Positions 1 through 9,666 of a DNA stretch of 53,875 bases are shown one piece after another. Numbering within the stretch: the stretch's first letter is position 1; every line of letters starts with the position of its first letter. This DNA is from Desulfobulbus rhabdoformis (GTDB lineage Bacteria > Desulfobacterota > Desulfobulbia > Desulfobulbales > Desulfobulbaceae): positions 1-53,875 of the forward strand of contig NZ_JAFFQA010000035.1 of the NCBI RefSeq assembly GCF_016919065.1. The letters are read 5' to 3'. The translations under genes were made by a program, and so were the position numbers. A model generated the notes under the pieces. The model was not told the origin of the DNA. It saw only the letters and a program-made list of their open reading frames with translations, and searched no databases.

Positions 1-73
1 TGCAATCCACGACCACACCACGTGGTGATCATTTTTCTTACTTTGACTGGTAGAGACTTTCTCGTTACTGGTA

Positions 74-595
74 ATGCTTCATGAGAATTTAAGCGGATTT
101 TCGGGGCGGCGGGAATGCGAATCTACAGTAGCTGATGAGATTGCCGCGTTGCACCAGTATATGTACTTCCATTTTCATTGTGACGACCAAGGGTTTGACC
201 TGTTAGCTGATCTCTTCAAAAAGACAGCAATTGAGGAAATGATGCATGTAGAAGCGCTCGCTGAGCGCATTCTTTTTCTTGGTGGCGATGTTCAGATGAA
301 ATCTTCGGGTGATGTCAATATAGTCCAGGATGTTGAAAAGATGCTTGATATGGCACACGGCATGGAAGAACAAAGTGCCATGGACTATAACCGTTGGGCA
401 AATGAGTGTAGTGCTAATGCCGATTCTGTATCAAAAAAATTATTCGAGCAACTGGTTATCGACGAAGAACGCCATTATGATCAATACGATAACGAGATCG
501 CAAACCTTAAACGTTTCGGCAAGGAGTACCTGGCCCTTCAATCCATAGAACGCAGTAAGGCTCGGCGGGCGATGGGCGGGACTGCTTCCGAATAA
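74..595 (+). CDS. bfr: Bacterioferritin-like ferritin
   Basis: A 173-aa ferritin-fold protein that would oxidise and store iron in the cytoplasm. The ferroxidase pattern is visible: a first-helix Glu in DEIAALHQYM (about residue 22), the IEEMMHVEALAERI helix carrying ExxH (about 53-66), a third-helix Glu in EEQSAMDY (about 98) and EERHYD (about 131). The Met in IEEMMH lies where bacterioferritins bind haem between subunits. Helix spacing and the tail KRFGKEYLAL resemble Desulfovibrio bacterioferritin from memory. The reading frame is closed by TGA at 44-46, so ATG at 74 is the first ATG, although no good ribosome-binding site precedes it and the N-terminus differs from the usual one. Catalase follows on the same strand, a plausible oxidative-stress pairing, but a 480-bp gap argues for separate transcription. 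Confidence 0.85.
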   Translation: MLHENLSGFSGRRECESTVADEIAALHQYMYFHFHCDDQGFDLLADLFKKTAIEEMMHVEALAERILFLGGDVQMKSSGDVNIVQDVEKMLDMAHGMEEQSAMDYNRWANECSANADSVSKKLFEQLVIDEERHYDQYDNEIANLKRFGKEYLALQSIERSKARRAMGGTASE

Positions 596-1078
596 TGAAT
601 TACCTACTCTTATTTGTTTCAGCCGCTAAACCAGATCAGCGTTGCTTTTAACACCAATCGGCAATGTCGATTTGATCGAACATACCGACATCACTTGATA
701 TCCAATTTGACAAAATAAATATTTCTCATATTGCAACAATTTAGTTGCAATATGAGAAATATTGAATTAAGAACTTTTCTTAATACGTAAGTTTTATTAT
801 CCAGATAAACTTATACCCTATTCACACCTGTTCTAGATGGATACGCGTATTCATCGTAACTAGAAAAAATCTTTTTGTTATCGTCGAACAGCCTATCCTG
901 GGCTTATCAGGTGGGTACAATTTTCAATTGTGACTTTGACCGCCCTCTTAGTCTTCTCCTCCAAAAAAATCTTTGATCAAAAGTTCATTTTTTTTGCGTC
1001 ACGATAAAGATCACCCGTTTTTGATAACGACTACAGAGCGGGGAAATCCAAAAAAAAGCAAACAGGAGGTCAATCACC
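596..1078. other. Intergenic region between bfr and katA
   Basis: No convincing gene. It holds the perfect inverted repeat at 718-763 and, just before katA, an A/T-rich stretch with a strong ribosome-binding site (AGGAGG near 1064). Any PerR/OxyR-type operator here would be guesswork. Confidence 0.5.
718..763. repeat. Perfect 20-bp inverted repeat, 6-nt loop
   Basis: Arms 718-737 and 744-763 are exact reverse complements around AATTTA. The stem is A/T-rich with no trailing T-run, so it is a poor intrinsic terminator. It could be a regulator-binding palindrome or a decayed mobile end. It does not match the two repeat families elsewhere in the window. Confidence 0.7.
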
Positions 1079-2530
1079 ATGGGTAAGAACGAGTATAGAG
1101 GAACAACAAACGACGCCGGGATTCCTGTATCAAGTGATGAATTTTCTTTGACTGTTGGGCCAGACGGTCCGATTCTGTTGCATGATCATTACCTCATGGA
1201 GCAGATGGCAGCCTTTAATAGAGAAATGATCCCTGATCGGCAGCCACATGCCAAAGGATCAGGTGCTTTTGGCTGCTTTGAGACCACGCAGGATATCAGT
1301 GCCTATACCAAAGCGGCCCTCTTTCAGCCTGGAGTTAAGACAGATGTCCTGGCCAGATTCTCTACAGTTGCCGGTGAAGCGGGAAGCCCCGACACCTGGA
1401 GGGATGTGCGCGGTTTTGCCCTTAAATTTTATACTACCGAAGGGAACTACGATATGGTCGGCAACAATACGCCGGTCTTTTTCCTTCGTGATCCGATGAA
1501 ATTTCACCACTTTATCCATTCCCAAAAACGTCGTGCTGACAGTGGACTTCGTGACGCTGACATGCAATGGGATTTCTGGACGCTTTCCCCGGAATCTGCC
1601 CACCAAGTTACCATCCTGATGAGCGATCGTGGTGTACCAAAAAGTTATCGCAACATGAACGGCTATACCAGCCACACCTATATGTGGATCAATGCGAATG
1701 GGGAAAAATTCTGGGTCAAATATCATTTTAAAACAGATCAGGGGATTGAAAACCTGCCCCAGGAAGACGCGGATCGTATTGCCGGATCTGATGCGGATTA
1801 TCATCGTCGGGACCTGTTTGATGCCATTAAAAATGGCAATCACCCGAGTTGGACGCTCAAAGTTCAGATCATGCCATTTGAAGAAGCAAAAAACTATCGC
1901 TTCAATCCTTTTGACTTGACCAAGGTCTGGCCGCATAAGGACTACCCGTTGCATGAGGTGGGAAAACTGACTCTGAATCGTAACCCCACCGATTTCCATT
2001 CAGAAATCGAACAGGCGGCTTTTGAACCGAACAACCTGGTTCCAGGAATCGGCGCCAGCCCCGACAAAATGCTGCTGGCTCGTCTAATTTCTTATGCTGA
2101 TGCGCATCGGGCAAGACTTGGGGTGAATTACAGGCAGATTCCAGTGAACCGCCCCATATCCCCTGTCAACAGCTACAATAAAGGGGGCACCATGCGTATT
2201 GACAAGATGAATGATCCTGTCTATGCGCCCAACTCCAAGGGAGGCCCTAAACCAGACCCTAAACGGTATCCAGAAGACGCTGTCTGGAGTGCAAACGGTG
2301 ATTTCATGAGATCAGCGTATACATTAAGAAAAGATGATGATGATTTTAGCCAGCCCGGTTCTCTCGTTCGCGATGTCATGAATGACGCGGAGCGTGACCG
2401 ATTGGTCAATAATGTCGTCGGGAGCCTTGCTGGTGTTTCTGAGCCTGTGCTGGAACGAGTGTTTCAATATTGGCGCAGCATTGACCAGGAAACCGGTGAT
2501 CGAATAGCCCAGCAGATTAAAGGAGTCTGA
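1079..2530 (+). CDS. katA: Monofunctional haem catalase
   Basis: A 483-aa small-subunit (clade 3 size) catalase that dismutates hydrogen peroxide. The distal His is H57 in PHAKGSGAFG, the distal Asn is in VGNNTPVFF (129-130), and the proximal haem-ligand Tyr is in the RLISYADAHRARLG block (about residue 337). The RFSTVAGEAGSPDT block is the usual family signature. The ATG at 1079 follows a strong AGGAGG with good spacing. In an anaerobe this would be an oxygen-defence gene, consistent with the upstream bacterioferritin. A hairpin terminator follows at 2654. Confidence 0.96.
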   Translation: MGKNEYRGTTNDAGIPVSSDEFSLTVGPDGPILLHDHYLMEQMAAFNREMIPDRQPHAKGSGAFGCFETTQDISAYTKAALFQPGVKTDVLARFSTVAGEAGSPDTWRDVRGFALKFYTTEGNYDMVGNNTPVFFLRDPMKFHHFIHSQKRRADSGLRDADMQWDFWTLSPESAHQVTILMSDRGVPKSYRNMNGYTSHTYMWINANGEKFWVKYHFKTDQGIENLPQEDADRIAGSDADYHRRDLFDAIKNGNHPSWTLKVQIMPFEEAKNYRFNPFDLTKVWPHKDYPLHEVGKLTLNRNPTDFHSEIEQAAFEPNNLVPGIGASPDKMLLARLISYADAHRARLGVNYRQIPVNRPISPVNSYNKGGTMRIDKMNDPVYAPNSKGGPKPDPKRYPEDAVWSANGDFMRSAYTLRKDDDDFSQPGSLVRDVMNDAERDRLVNNVVGSLAGVSEPVLERVFQYWRSIDQETGDRIAQQIKGV

Positions 2531-2653
2531 TCTTGCTCCAAAAATTTTACAACCGTAAAGGTATTTCCAGTACACCGAAACTGAGCCACCCCTTACGGTT
2601 ATATTGGAATGCATGATTTTTCTAGAGTTATTAGTTTTTTCACAATGATACGC

Positions 2654-2690
2654 AAAAAAAGGGCACCCTGGACCAGAGTGCCCTTTTTGT
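2654..2690. terminator. Bidirectional intrinsic terminator
   Basis: GGGCACCCTGG and the near-complementary AGAGTGCCC form a stem flanked by an A-run on the left and a T-run on the right, so it can end transcription of catalase and of anything arriving from the minus strand. Confidence 0.8.
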
Positions 2691-2697
2691 CCCATTT

Positions 2698-3036
2698 TTA
2701 GCCGCCCTGCCCCGGCGGTGACCGTTCGCCCAGCAAGTGGCGCACGATCATATCATGTCTGTCCTGGCTTGCCTTTTCGTTGGCCGCAATCATTTCCTTT
2801 ATTTCTTTAAACTCTTTGCTGCCACGGTCAAAGCGTTCTTTCTGGTGGCTGTCTCGTTCTTCCCTTTCCTGCAGGCATTGAGCAACTGTGACGCAAGGTG
2901 GGTTGCTTTTCATTGCCTCAATGTCCCGCCGGTTCTGCCCCTGCTGCCAGGTTAAGCGCCCCATCCAGAATGAGCCGAACAGGACGCCCACAATCAGGTG
3001 TCACCACTCTTTTACAAACTCAATCAACTGGCGCAC
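2698..3036 (-). pseudogene. Small phage-like membrane protein, interrupted by TGA
   Basis: From a GTG at 3034-3036 the frame reads 11 codons ending in ...VKEW, meets TGA (3001-3003), and then continues in the same frame with a hydrophobic stretch (HLIVGVLFGSFWMGRL) and a charged coiled-coil-like tail to TAA at 2698. The only start after the stop is a GTG at 2989-2991 inside the hydrophobic segment, with no ribosome-binding site. The look (one short N-terminal TM segment, then a charged helix) recalls small prophage lysis-cassette proteins, but I do not recognise the family. A nonsense-mutated remnant is the simplest reading. Confidence 0.4.
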
Positions 3037-3284
3037 CTCATTCGCACCTCATTAACCAAAGAATAGGCTAAAAATACCACTTCTCTTTTCCGGTATGTCC
3101 TTGGAGTTGTAGACCGCCATTACATAGCTACCGAGGGCAACTCCGGGGCATCTTCCGGCCGTGTGGTCAGGATGGTGCGGCCTGGTCAACAAAGGTCAAA
3201 AGTCAGAGAACAGGTAGTGATAGCACGCAGTACCCCGTCAATATATCCCACCGGGGTTGGAATATCGTTACATCAGTCCTTGGC

Positions 3285-3542
3285 ATGATATTGTCCGGTA
3301 CCCATGAAAGCGATGTGCAAACCATGCTCATGAAAGCGGCATACGGAAAGGCATTTACTCGGGCCATGCATTCCGCCGCTGCTCAACGCCCAGGCAAGAT
3401 GACAAAAGCTGGCGTTCCAACGACCACCATGCAACGGCTGGCCAATTCCCCTGTTGCGCAAACCGATACCGCCAAGGCCATTGCTGGCGCGATCGGTACT
3501 ATGATCTCTGCGCAGAAAAAAGTAAGCAGAACTGGAAAATAA
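3285..3542 (+). CDS. Hypothetical small basic protein, possibly phage-derived
   Basis: An 85-aa reading frame rich in Lys, Ala, Thr and Met, with no recognised motif and no clear ribosome-binding site before ATG 3285. It sits in the low-information stretch between the interrupted phage-like gene and the cysteine-family protein, so it may be part of the same decayed element. Coding status is doubtful. Confidence 0.22.
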   Translation: MILSGTHESDVQTMLMKAAYGKAFTRAMHSAAAQRPGKMTKAGVPTTTMQRLANSPVAQTDTAKAIAGAIGTMISAQKKVSRTGK

Positions 3543-3704
3543 AGAAGGATGCGGCTGGACTAAAACGTCTACAGGTCATGCCGCATTCTGTCCCCGCAAC
3601 GCAGAACGATGGCATCTATCCAGGATAGTTCTCATCAGTTTAGGCAGAGTCAGCTTGAAAGTTGTTTGCAATCCATTCAAGGGCCATAATACGCTGGCAC
3701 GGAT

Positions 3705-4142
3705 TCACGTATAAAGCAACTCTTCCAGTATATCCACGGCATCGACAATATACTGCGGGCATTGTGTGCGAAACAGATTTTTCTCCTGGGCCACCTTCAT
3801 GCCTTCCGGAGTGCTGATATTGACCTGAAGCAGTTGGCTGCACTCGGTCGTTTGATGCAGCGCTCCAAATTTTTGTAAAAACTCGCGCACCTTCCACTTC
3901 ACGTTTCTTCTTCCCGCAGGAGTTTCCGGTGCCCCATTTCCATAATGCAACCCAAGCACCATAATTGCGCCTGTGACTGCGCCGCATGATTTTCCACATG
4001 CCATTCCTCCGGCAAATCCGGCTGAGAGCCCTAACCCCTTCTGCAAATCAAGCTTATAATCCTCGGCATACACGGCCAGGACTGCCTGAGAACAGGCGTA
4101 ACTCTCAAGAAAAAATTCAAGCGCTTTTGAGGAACGATTCAT
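3705..4142 (-). CDS. C_GCAxxG_C_C family redox protein
   Basis: A 145-aa protein with the cysteine signature of the C_GCAxxG_C_C family. A Gly-rich helix contains FAGGMACGKSCGAVTGA (about residues 43-59) with an upstream Cys in YACSQAV (about 17), and further Cys follow at TTECSQ and RTQCPQ. Members are common in anaerobes and thought to be metal- or redox-linked; no substrate is established. It lies just downstream of the antiporter on the same strand (26-bp gap) and may be co-transcribed with it. The start ATG (4140-4142) has only a weak ribosome-binding site. Confidence 0.75.
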   Translation of the reverse strand: MNRSSKALEFFLESYACSQAVLAVYAEDYKLDLQKGLGLSAGFAGGMACGKSCGAVTGAIMVLGLHYGNGAPETPAGRRNVKWKVREFLQKFGALHQTTECSQLLQVNISTPEGMKVAQEKNLFRTQCPQYIVDAVDILEELLYT

Positions 4143-4167
4143 ATCGAAAGATGATAATTAAAGGCTC

Positions 4168-6291
4168 TTATGAACGATTTTTTTTGGCATCATAGACAAC
4201 GATCAACGGCTTACGAAGTTCCCGCGAAAGCGAGTCAGCCAAAGATCCAAAGAAAAACTTACGCACCCCACTGGGACGAATGGCGCCCATGACGACTATA
4301 TCATGCTCTTCCGCCTCCTGTTGAATGGTCATCACACGAGCATCGGTGGGCACTGATTTGACGGTAATCGTCACCTGCTGGGGTCGACGATCAAGCCAGT
4401 CGTAAATCTGCTCTGTTTTGGTCTCTATGGTCTCTGGGCTGGCATCGGAGCTCATCATATACAGCAGGGTGATATGATGCTCTCCCACCTTGCCCAAGGC
4501 GACAACAACCGGAAACACTTCTGCCAGATCATGCATATCCGTCACCGGAACGAGAATGCGTTCCGTATGTAGCACCCCGTAGAATTGTACGACCACCACC
4601 GGGCAGCCCACATGGGTCGCCACGGTTTCCAGAATCTCGGAGAAGGCCGAACTCTTGTCATGGAGCGGGTAACTCAAGACAACGGCCTTGGCGTTGTAGT
4701 ATTCGACAGCTACAACCAGGCCGGATGGGACATGAGGGTCTGGAACAATTTCCGTTTTCAGATCATAGCCCATGGACTCCACCTCGGAGCGTTCCAGCTC
4801 AAAATTATGTGGCGGTGGATCTGTTCCCGGTGGCTGGACAAAGACCGCCATGGGCGAGGCCTGATAATGGTGGGCAAAAATAGTGGCAATGCGGGCGATT
4901 CCGTTGACGGTATGGCGGCGTGTTGCCCCAAAAACAACCACATCCTGAGGATTAGGGCTTGGGGTGAGTTTTTCCCAGGTCCAGGGCAAAATAGTTACCC
5001 CTTCCTCGGAACGCATAAAATCGTCGCAGGCCTTCTCGGTCATTTGCGCGCATTTGGCGCCTCCCCCTGCCCCCTTTTCTGCAAGCACAGCCTCTTTGGC
5101 ATTGACCAGAGCATATTTGGATGCCAGAGGGCCAAGGAGCTCCGAAAGAAAAACCCCGGTAAGAACAACCGGGGTAATAATTTGTGCATACACCGAAAGG
5201 GAGCTGTCCGCACTGAGCAAGAAGATAAGACCAATGGCTACACCTGCCTGGGGCAGCAGGGTTAAACCGATATACCGACGCACAATGCGTGCGGTTTTGC
5301 CAAGACGAGCCCCGATATTTGCCCCCACTATCTTTCCCAGAATACGCGCAAAAAAATAGACAATCCCTACCAGCCCGGCGCTGCCGATGTTGGTGATATC
5401 AAGATGGGAGCCCGCCAGGGTGAAGAAAAGCACATAAATGGGTGGCTCAAAACTGTTGAGTGCTCGAAAGACACGAACATCACGTTCAGCCCGGTTCACC
5501 AGGGTAAAGCCGGTCATCATTCCTGCGAGTAATGGCGAAAGATCAGAAAAGACTGCTAACTCACTGCATAAAAGAAGCAGCGCCAACCCGGCGGTCATCA
5601 TCTCGTCTTCGCTGCTCATCTTGCGCAGCGCAAAATCCAGACAAACCCCGGTTATAACACCGAGAACAAGCGACAACAATATCTCAAAAAAACCATTCCC
5701 CAGAGCAATGATCAGGGGCAGATCCCCTTGGCCTATAATCTGATGGCTTAAGGAAACAGCCAGGCCAAAGATCATGATCGCCAGACCATTGTCCAGTGCA
5801 ATCACAGCAAGCAGGCTTGAGGTCAGCGGCCCTTTAGCCTTGATTTCTCGAATAACCAAAAGGGTCGCCGCAGGCGCAGTGGCCACACTGACAGCACCTA
5901 AGAGGCAGGAAAGCACCAGCTGATCGCTCAACTGCCACCTTTGTGATAAGTCTTCGCTCCCCGACAGCACGGCAAAGATGGCCAGACTAACAAGGCAAAA
6001 GGCACCGAGCGCCTCACAGAGACCGGTCCAGAAAACACTTCCGGCATATGCCTTGATTTTTTTAATTTCGATATGCTCGCCAATGCCAAAGGCTATCAGC
6101 ATCAGCGCTATTTGGGTAAAATGGTCAAGACTGTGACCAACTGATTCTTCGGTGATAACACCAATCCCGGAAGGGCCTAGCAGCAGCCCGGCCATTATAT
6201 AACCGGTGGCAGAGGGTAGACGGAGCCATTGAGCGAGCTTTGCCGCAACAAGCCCAACCGCCAACAACAGTGCCAGACCAAGGGTTACCAT
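4168..6291 (-). CDS. Kef-type cation:proton antiporter with C-terminal UspA domains
   Basis: A 707-aa inner-membrane protein. Residues 1-390 carry about a dozen hydrophobic helices typical of the CPA2 (KefB/Na+-H+ exchanger) fold, opening with a glycine-rich GYIMAGLLLGPSGIG segment. Residues from about 430 form two cytoplasmic universal-stress-protein (UspA-like) modules; the last ends with VVMGAIRPSGVRKFFFGS followed by LADSLSRELRKPLIVV, the usual nucleotide-binding USP ending. Such fusions probably couple ion exchange to nucleotide sensing. No K+-specific TrkA-N domain is seen, so the ion is uncertain. It starts at ATG 6291, divergent from the solute-binding pseudogene. Confidence 0.85.
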   Translation of the reverse strand: MVTLGLALLLAVGLVAAKLAQWLRLPSATGYIMAGLLLGPSGIGVITEESVGHSLDHFTQIALMLIAFGIGEHIEIKKIKAYAGSVFWTGLCEALGAFCLVSLAIFAVLSGSEDLSQRWQLSDQLVLSCLLGAVSVATAPAATLLVIREIKAKGPLTSSLLAVIALDNGLAIMIFGLAVSLSHQIIGQGDLPLIIALGNGFFEILLSLVLGVITGVCLDFALRKMSSEDEMMTAGLALLLLCSELAVFSDLSPLLAGMMTGFTLVNRAERDVRVFRALNSFEPPIYVLFFTLAGSHLDITNIGSAGLVGIVYFFARILGKIVGANIGARLGKTARIVRRYIGLTLLPQAGVAIGLIFLLSADSSLSVYAQIITPVVLTGVFLSELLGPLASKYALVNAKEAVLAEKGAGGGAKCAQMTEKACDDFMRSEEGVTILPWTWEKLTPSPNPQDVVVFGATRRHTVNGIARIATIFAHHYQASPMAVFVQPPGTDPPPHNFELERSEVESMGYDLKTEIVPDPHVPSGLVVAVEYYNAKAVVLSYPLHDKSSAFSEILETVATHVGCPVVVVQFYGVLHTERILVPVTDMHDLAEVFPVVVALGKVGEHHITLLYMMSSDASPETIETKTEQIYDWLDRRPQQVTITVKSVPTDARVMTIQQEAEEHDIVVMGAIRPSGVRKFFFGSLADSLSRELRKPLIVVYDAKKNRS

Positions 6292-6702
6292 AGGCTAGAA
6301 GACGACTTGAAGAGCCGTATAGCTGGAGAAAAAGCGCACTTTCGTCCCTTGTTTTTTGGATGTTTCATCCGTAGCGGACTCCTTCCTGAATCCATGACGC
6401 CCCCTGATTGCCTTCTATCTTCAGGTATCTACCACCTCTCAACTTCAGACGCAACATTTTGAAATAGCGATTCTTTCAAGAGCCCCCCAACAAATCCTTA
6501 TTTCCGGCTGGACACGAACCAGCAGAAATAATTTGTCTCCAACCATTTCCTAGGTTTAAAATACCCTTATATCCTCAGCAATCTTTGGTTGTGGCGTCCA
6601 CATGCAGGCACAGCCTTTCCCACCAAATGGCTTCAGTCGATCACCAGGAGGTGCATTTTCAGTTTCACGTATCGCTCCCTCAATCATTGTATCCAAAAAA
6701 CG
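6292..6702. other. Divergent intergenic region
   Basis: Lies between the minus-strand antiporter and the plus-strand binding-protein pseudogene, and must hold promoters for both. At 6391-6404 the sequence CCTGAATCCATGAC is one base off the end of the palindromic repeat family described at 9.7 kb, a possible decayed copy. I see nothing else. Confidence 0.35.
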
Positions 6703-7526
6703 ATGGAACGCTTTGCTTCACCAGTTACGGTTCTCTTTTTCTTGGTTTTCTGTGTACCCACTATTGTATTTCCAGCCCAGCTTCCCAAGGCCATGCGGAT
6801 AGCCTACCCACAATTTCCACCCTTTCACTGGCAAGACCAGCAAGGGAAACTGCATGGGATGTTTTATGAAATACTTAGCGAGGCCTTTGAAAAAAGGATG
6901 CATCAGCCTCTGCAGTGGACGCACTACCCCTGGGCACGCTGCCAGGAGCAACTCAAAGCAGGACGCGACGATGCCATCCTCACCGTTCCCACGAAGGCAC
7001 GCCTTCGCTACACCAAGACGCACCCCCACCCTTTTTTCAACAAACCACTGCACCTTTTCACCTACAGAGACCATCCGCTCCTCAAAAAGATCAGACAGAT
7101 ACAAACGCTCCCCGAAATACAGGCGTTGCACCTTTCCGTTATTACCTATGCCAAAAACGGATGGAATCAAGACCATGTTGCTGCTCTGGGAATCAAGACC
7201 ATGTTGCTGCTCTGGGAATCAAAACCCTGGAATCAGCCTACCTGGATTCTGTCTGGATAATGCTTGCCAGGCACCGGGGTGATCTGGTCATTGAATGGCC
7301 CAGAGCTGCCAAGATAGACTTGCAGCGCCTGGATTTGGAGACTAAAGTTATTGATTCAGGCGTCGAGGTTGCGCAAATGCCCTTTCACCTCCTGATTCAA
7401 AAAAATTCTCCCTTTGTCCGCCTGCTCGGTGACTTTGAAAAGACCCTGCAAACCATGAAAGCGGATGGCACGCTGATCACAATTCTGCAACGTTATGACT
7501 CGCCCGTGGGCCACAAAAAACACTGA
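6703..7526 (+). pseudogene. Family 3 solute-binding protein, frameshifted by a 26-bp duplication
   Basis: The start region (ATG 6703) encodes a signal peptide (hydrophobic VTVLFFLVFCVPTIVFPAQ). A periplasmic amino-acid-binding-protein-like (SBP_bac_3) domain follows (MRIAYPQFPPFHWQD, then GMFYEILSEAFEKR). At 7165-7216 a 26-bp unit is present twice in tandem; 26 is not a multiple of three, so the frame ends prematurely at 7260. Removing one copy joins the frame exactly into ...LGIKTLESAYLDSV... and on to TGA at 7524-7526, giving about 265 residues. The histidine kinase starts 32 bp before the restored end, so the intact gene was probably its translationally coupled periplasmic partner. Confidence 0.8.
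7165..7216 (+). repeat. Exact 26-bp tandem duplication
   Basis: Positions 7165-7190 and 7191-7216 are identical. The next bases repeat the first six of the unit (AATCAA). It causes the frameshift in the surrounding binding-protein gene. Confidence 0.97.
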
Positions 7527-9666
7527 TCGTCTTCTAGGCCCTCTCAAAACCAGGCGGTTTATGCTGGCTCTTATCCTGAGCTGTCTACTGGGCTTTGCCG
7601 GATTTATTTATCTCCATCAAGAGTATCTCTACCAGCAAGCGGTGGATAGACTACACAACCATGCGGCTGTGGTGGCCAATTCGTTGTGGACCTATGAAAA
7701 GAAGAGTCCCAGCGCCTATCTGCGTTTAGCCGCACAATCCAATGGCTACCTTTCGGTGGTGCTTCTTGACGCCCCTGAGCATGAATTTTTACGCATCCAA
7801 GGCCCCTCGCTCTCCTTCACAGGACGTCTCCTGCATAAGGTGCACCTCATTCCAATCGAGCGCATTGAGCACCCCATCACCTTTGAAGGGCAGCTCATCG
7901 GTTCCATTGTTGCCCTCTGGCCCAATCAGGCCGTCTATTTTTACCTCTATATTTTCTGGTCACTGCTCTTATTCTTTCTAGTTTTCTGGCTTTTTCTCAA
8001 ACTCCTTGATGCCAAAAGAACCCTGGAACACAAGGTGTACAAACGGACGCTTGAGCTGGAAAATGAAGTGGCAACACGGGTTCAGGCTGAAGAGACAGCC
8101 AGGCGCCAGGCAAAAAGACTGGCCATTCATGCACAGCATACGCCTCTGGGAGTAATCGAGTGGGACCTGGACTTCAAGATAGTGGAGTGGAACCTGGCAG
8201 CACAGGAAATTTTTGGTTTTTCCCGGGAGGAGGCTTTAGGGAAGGCTGCAGTTGATCTGCTTTTATCTGACGCAGATATTCCCGCCGTTGAACACATTTG
8301 GCAACAACTTCTCAACAACACCGGCGGCACCAGATCGATCAACAGCAACCTCACCAAAAGTGGCGCGACCAAGATCTGCGAGTGGTACAACACACCGTTA
8401 ACCGACTCGCAAGGTAACGTTTTTGGTGCTGCCTCACTGGTTCTTGATTGTACCGAAAAGTTAGAAACAGACGCGGAGAATCGTCGACTGCAGTCTCAGT
8501 TACTCCAGGTGCAAAAAATGGAAGCGATTGGCCAACTCGCCGGGGGTGTGGCCCATGATTTCAATAATATGCTTGGCGTGATTCTTGGTCAAAGCGAGCT
8601 TGCCATGATGCGCACCAAACCTGACACCCCATTTTATCGTAATTTGGTGGAAATTAGAAAGGCTGCCGAAAGATCAGCACAAATAACAAGCCAGTTACTC
8701 GCCTTTGCCCGCAAACAAACGCTCAGCACCAAGGTGCTGCACCTCAATGAGCTGATTGAAGGCATGTTGAAAATGGTGCAACGCCTTATTGGTGAAGGGG
8801 TCGAGCTACGCTGGATTCCGGGAGATGATCTCTGGCCCATACAGGCAGACCCCGCCCAAATCGACCAAATTCTGGTGAATCTCTGCGTCAATTCCCGAGA
8901 TGCCATGCAATCCGGCGTTGGCCGCATCACTGTCGAAACCAACAACAGGATTCTTGAAGAAGAGTACTGCTCTCATCACCCAGGTGCTGTGCCTGGTGAG
9001 TATGCCAGCCTTACCATCAGCGATACTGGCTGCGGCATGAATAAGGAAACGCTTGGCCACATTTTCGAGCCTTTTTTCACTACCAAAGGCGTTGGTGAAG
9101 GAACCGGACTTGGTATGGCAACGGTCTACGGATCAATTAAACAACACAAAGGCTTTATTGATGTTGTCAGTGAACCGGGGCGCGGCACCACCGTCACAAT
9201 CTATCTGCCACGTGTTCAGCAATCTCTACAGGCCAGAGGCGGCGATGAATTGAGGGAGCAACTGGCTGGCGGGTTGGAAACCATTCTTGTGGTGGAAGAC
9301 GACAGCGCTGTCCTGGATATGACCACAAGCATGCTGCAGCACCTGGGATACACCGTTATTCCAGCCAACGGGCCAACTGCGGCCATTGAACTCATTCAGC
9401 AGCAGGCTACAAAGATTGACCTTCTCCTGACCGATGTCATTATGCCCGAGATGAATGGGCTGGACCTGCTCAACATTCTCAAAAAATCCCAGCCCCAGCT
9501 CAATTGGCTCTTCACCTCCGGCTACACCGGCAACGTCATTGCCCAACACGGAATCCTGGAAAAGGATACACCGTTTATCCAAAAACCGTTTACCACTGCC
9601 CAGCTTGCAAAGGCGGTCCAGAAAGCCCTGCATCCGGAAAAGGGAGAGATTATCCTAAGTCCGTGA
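7495..9666 (+). CDS. Hybrid sensor histidine kinase (TM-PAS-HisKA-HATPase-REC)
   Basis: A 723-aa membrane sensor. Two TM segments (about 24-40 and 151-170) flank a periplasmic domain of roughly 110 residues. A coiled coil and a PAS domain (about 210-325) follow, then the HisKA box GQLAGGVAHDFNNMLG with the phospho-His (about 356), N box NLCVNSRDAM, G1 ISDTGCGMN, F box IFEPFFTT, G2 GEGTGLGMATV, and a C-terminal receiver domain with acidic pocket VVEDD, phospho-Asp in LLLTDVIMPEMNG and conserved Lys in FIQKPF. The start overlaps the upstream binding-protein pseudogene by 32 bp, suggesting that protein supplied the ligand signal. No DNA-binding regulator is adjacent. The final codons and the TGA lie inside a palindromic repeat (9654-9741), so the C-terminus may have been altered by its insertion. 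Confidence 0.93.
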   Translation: MTRPWATKNTDRLLGPLKTRRFMLALILSCLLGFAGFIYLHQEYLYQQAVDRLHNHAAVVANSLWTYEKKSPSAYLRLAAQSNGYLSVVLLDAPEHEFLRIQGPSLSFTGRLLHKVHLIPIERIEHPITFEGQLIGSIVALWPNQAVYFYLYIFWSLLLFFLVFWLFLKLLDAKRTLEHKVYKRTLELENEVATRVQAEETARRQAKRLAIHAQHTPLGVIEWDLDFKIVEWNLAAQEIFGFSREEALGKAAVDLLLSDADIPAVEHIWQQLLNNTGGTRSINSNLTKSGATKICEWYNTPLTDSQGNVFGAASLVLDCTEKLETDAENRRLQSQLLQVQKMEAIGQLAGGVAHDFNNMLGVILGQSELAMMRTKPDTPFYRNLVEIRKAAERSAQITSQLLAFARKQTLSTKVLHLNELIEGMLKMVQRLIGEGVELRWIPGDDLWPIQADPAQIDQILVNLCVNSRDAMQSGVGRITVETNNRILEEEYCSHHPGAVPGEYASLTISDTGCGMNKETLGHIFEPFFTTKGVGEGTGLGMATVYGSIKQHKGFIDVVSEPGRGTTVTIYLPRVQQSLQARGGDELREQLAGGLETILVVEDDSAVLDMTTSMLQHLGYTVIPANGPTAAIELIQQQATKIDLLLTDVIMPEMNGLDLLNILKKSQPQLNWLFTSGYTGNVIAQHGILEKDTPFIQKPFTTAQLAKAVQKALHPEKGEIILSP

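Noticed and set aside
1259..1999. Long antisense frame over catalase
   Set aside because: A 246-codon shadow of katA on the opposite strand with no family match. Catalase motifs and the ribosome-binding site fix the true gene.
6915..7526. Intact plus-strand gene of 203 codons
   Set aside because: Only the part after the 26-bp duplication matches a binding protein; the first part is an out-of-frame translation of the same gene.
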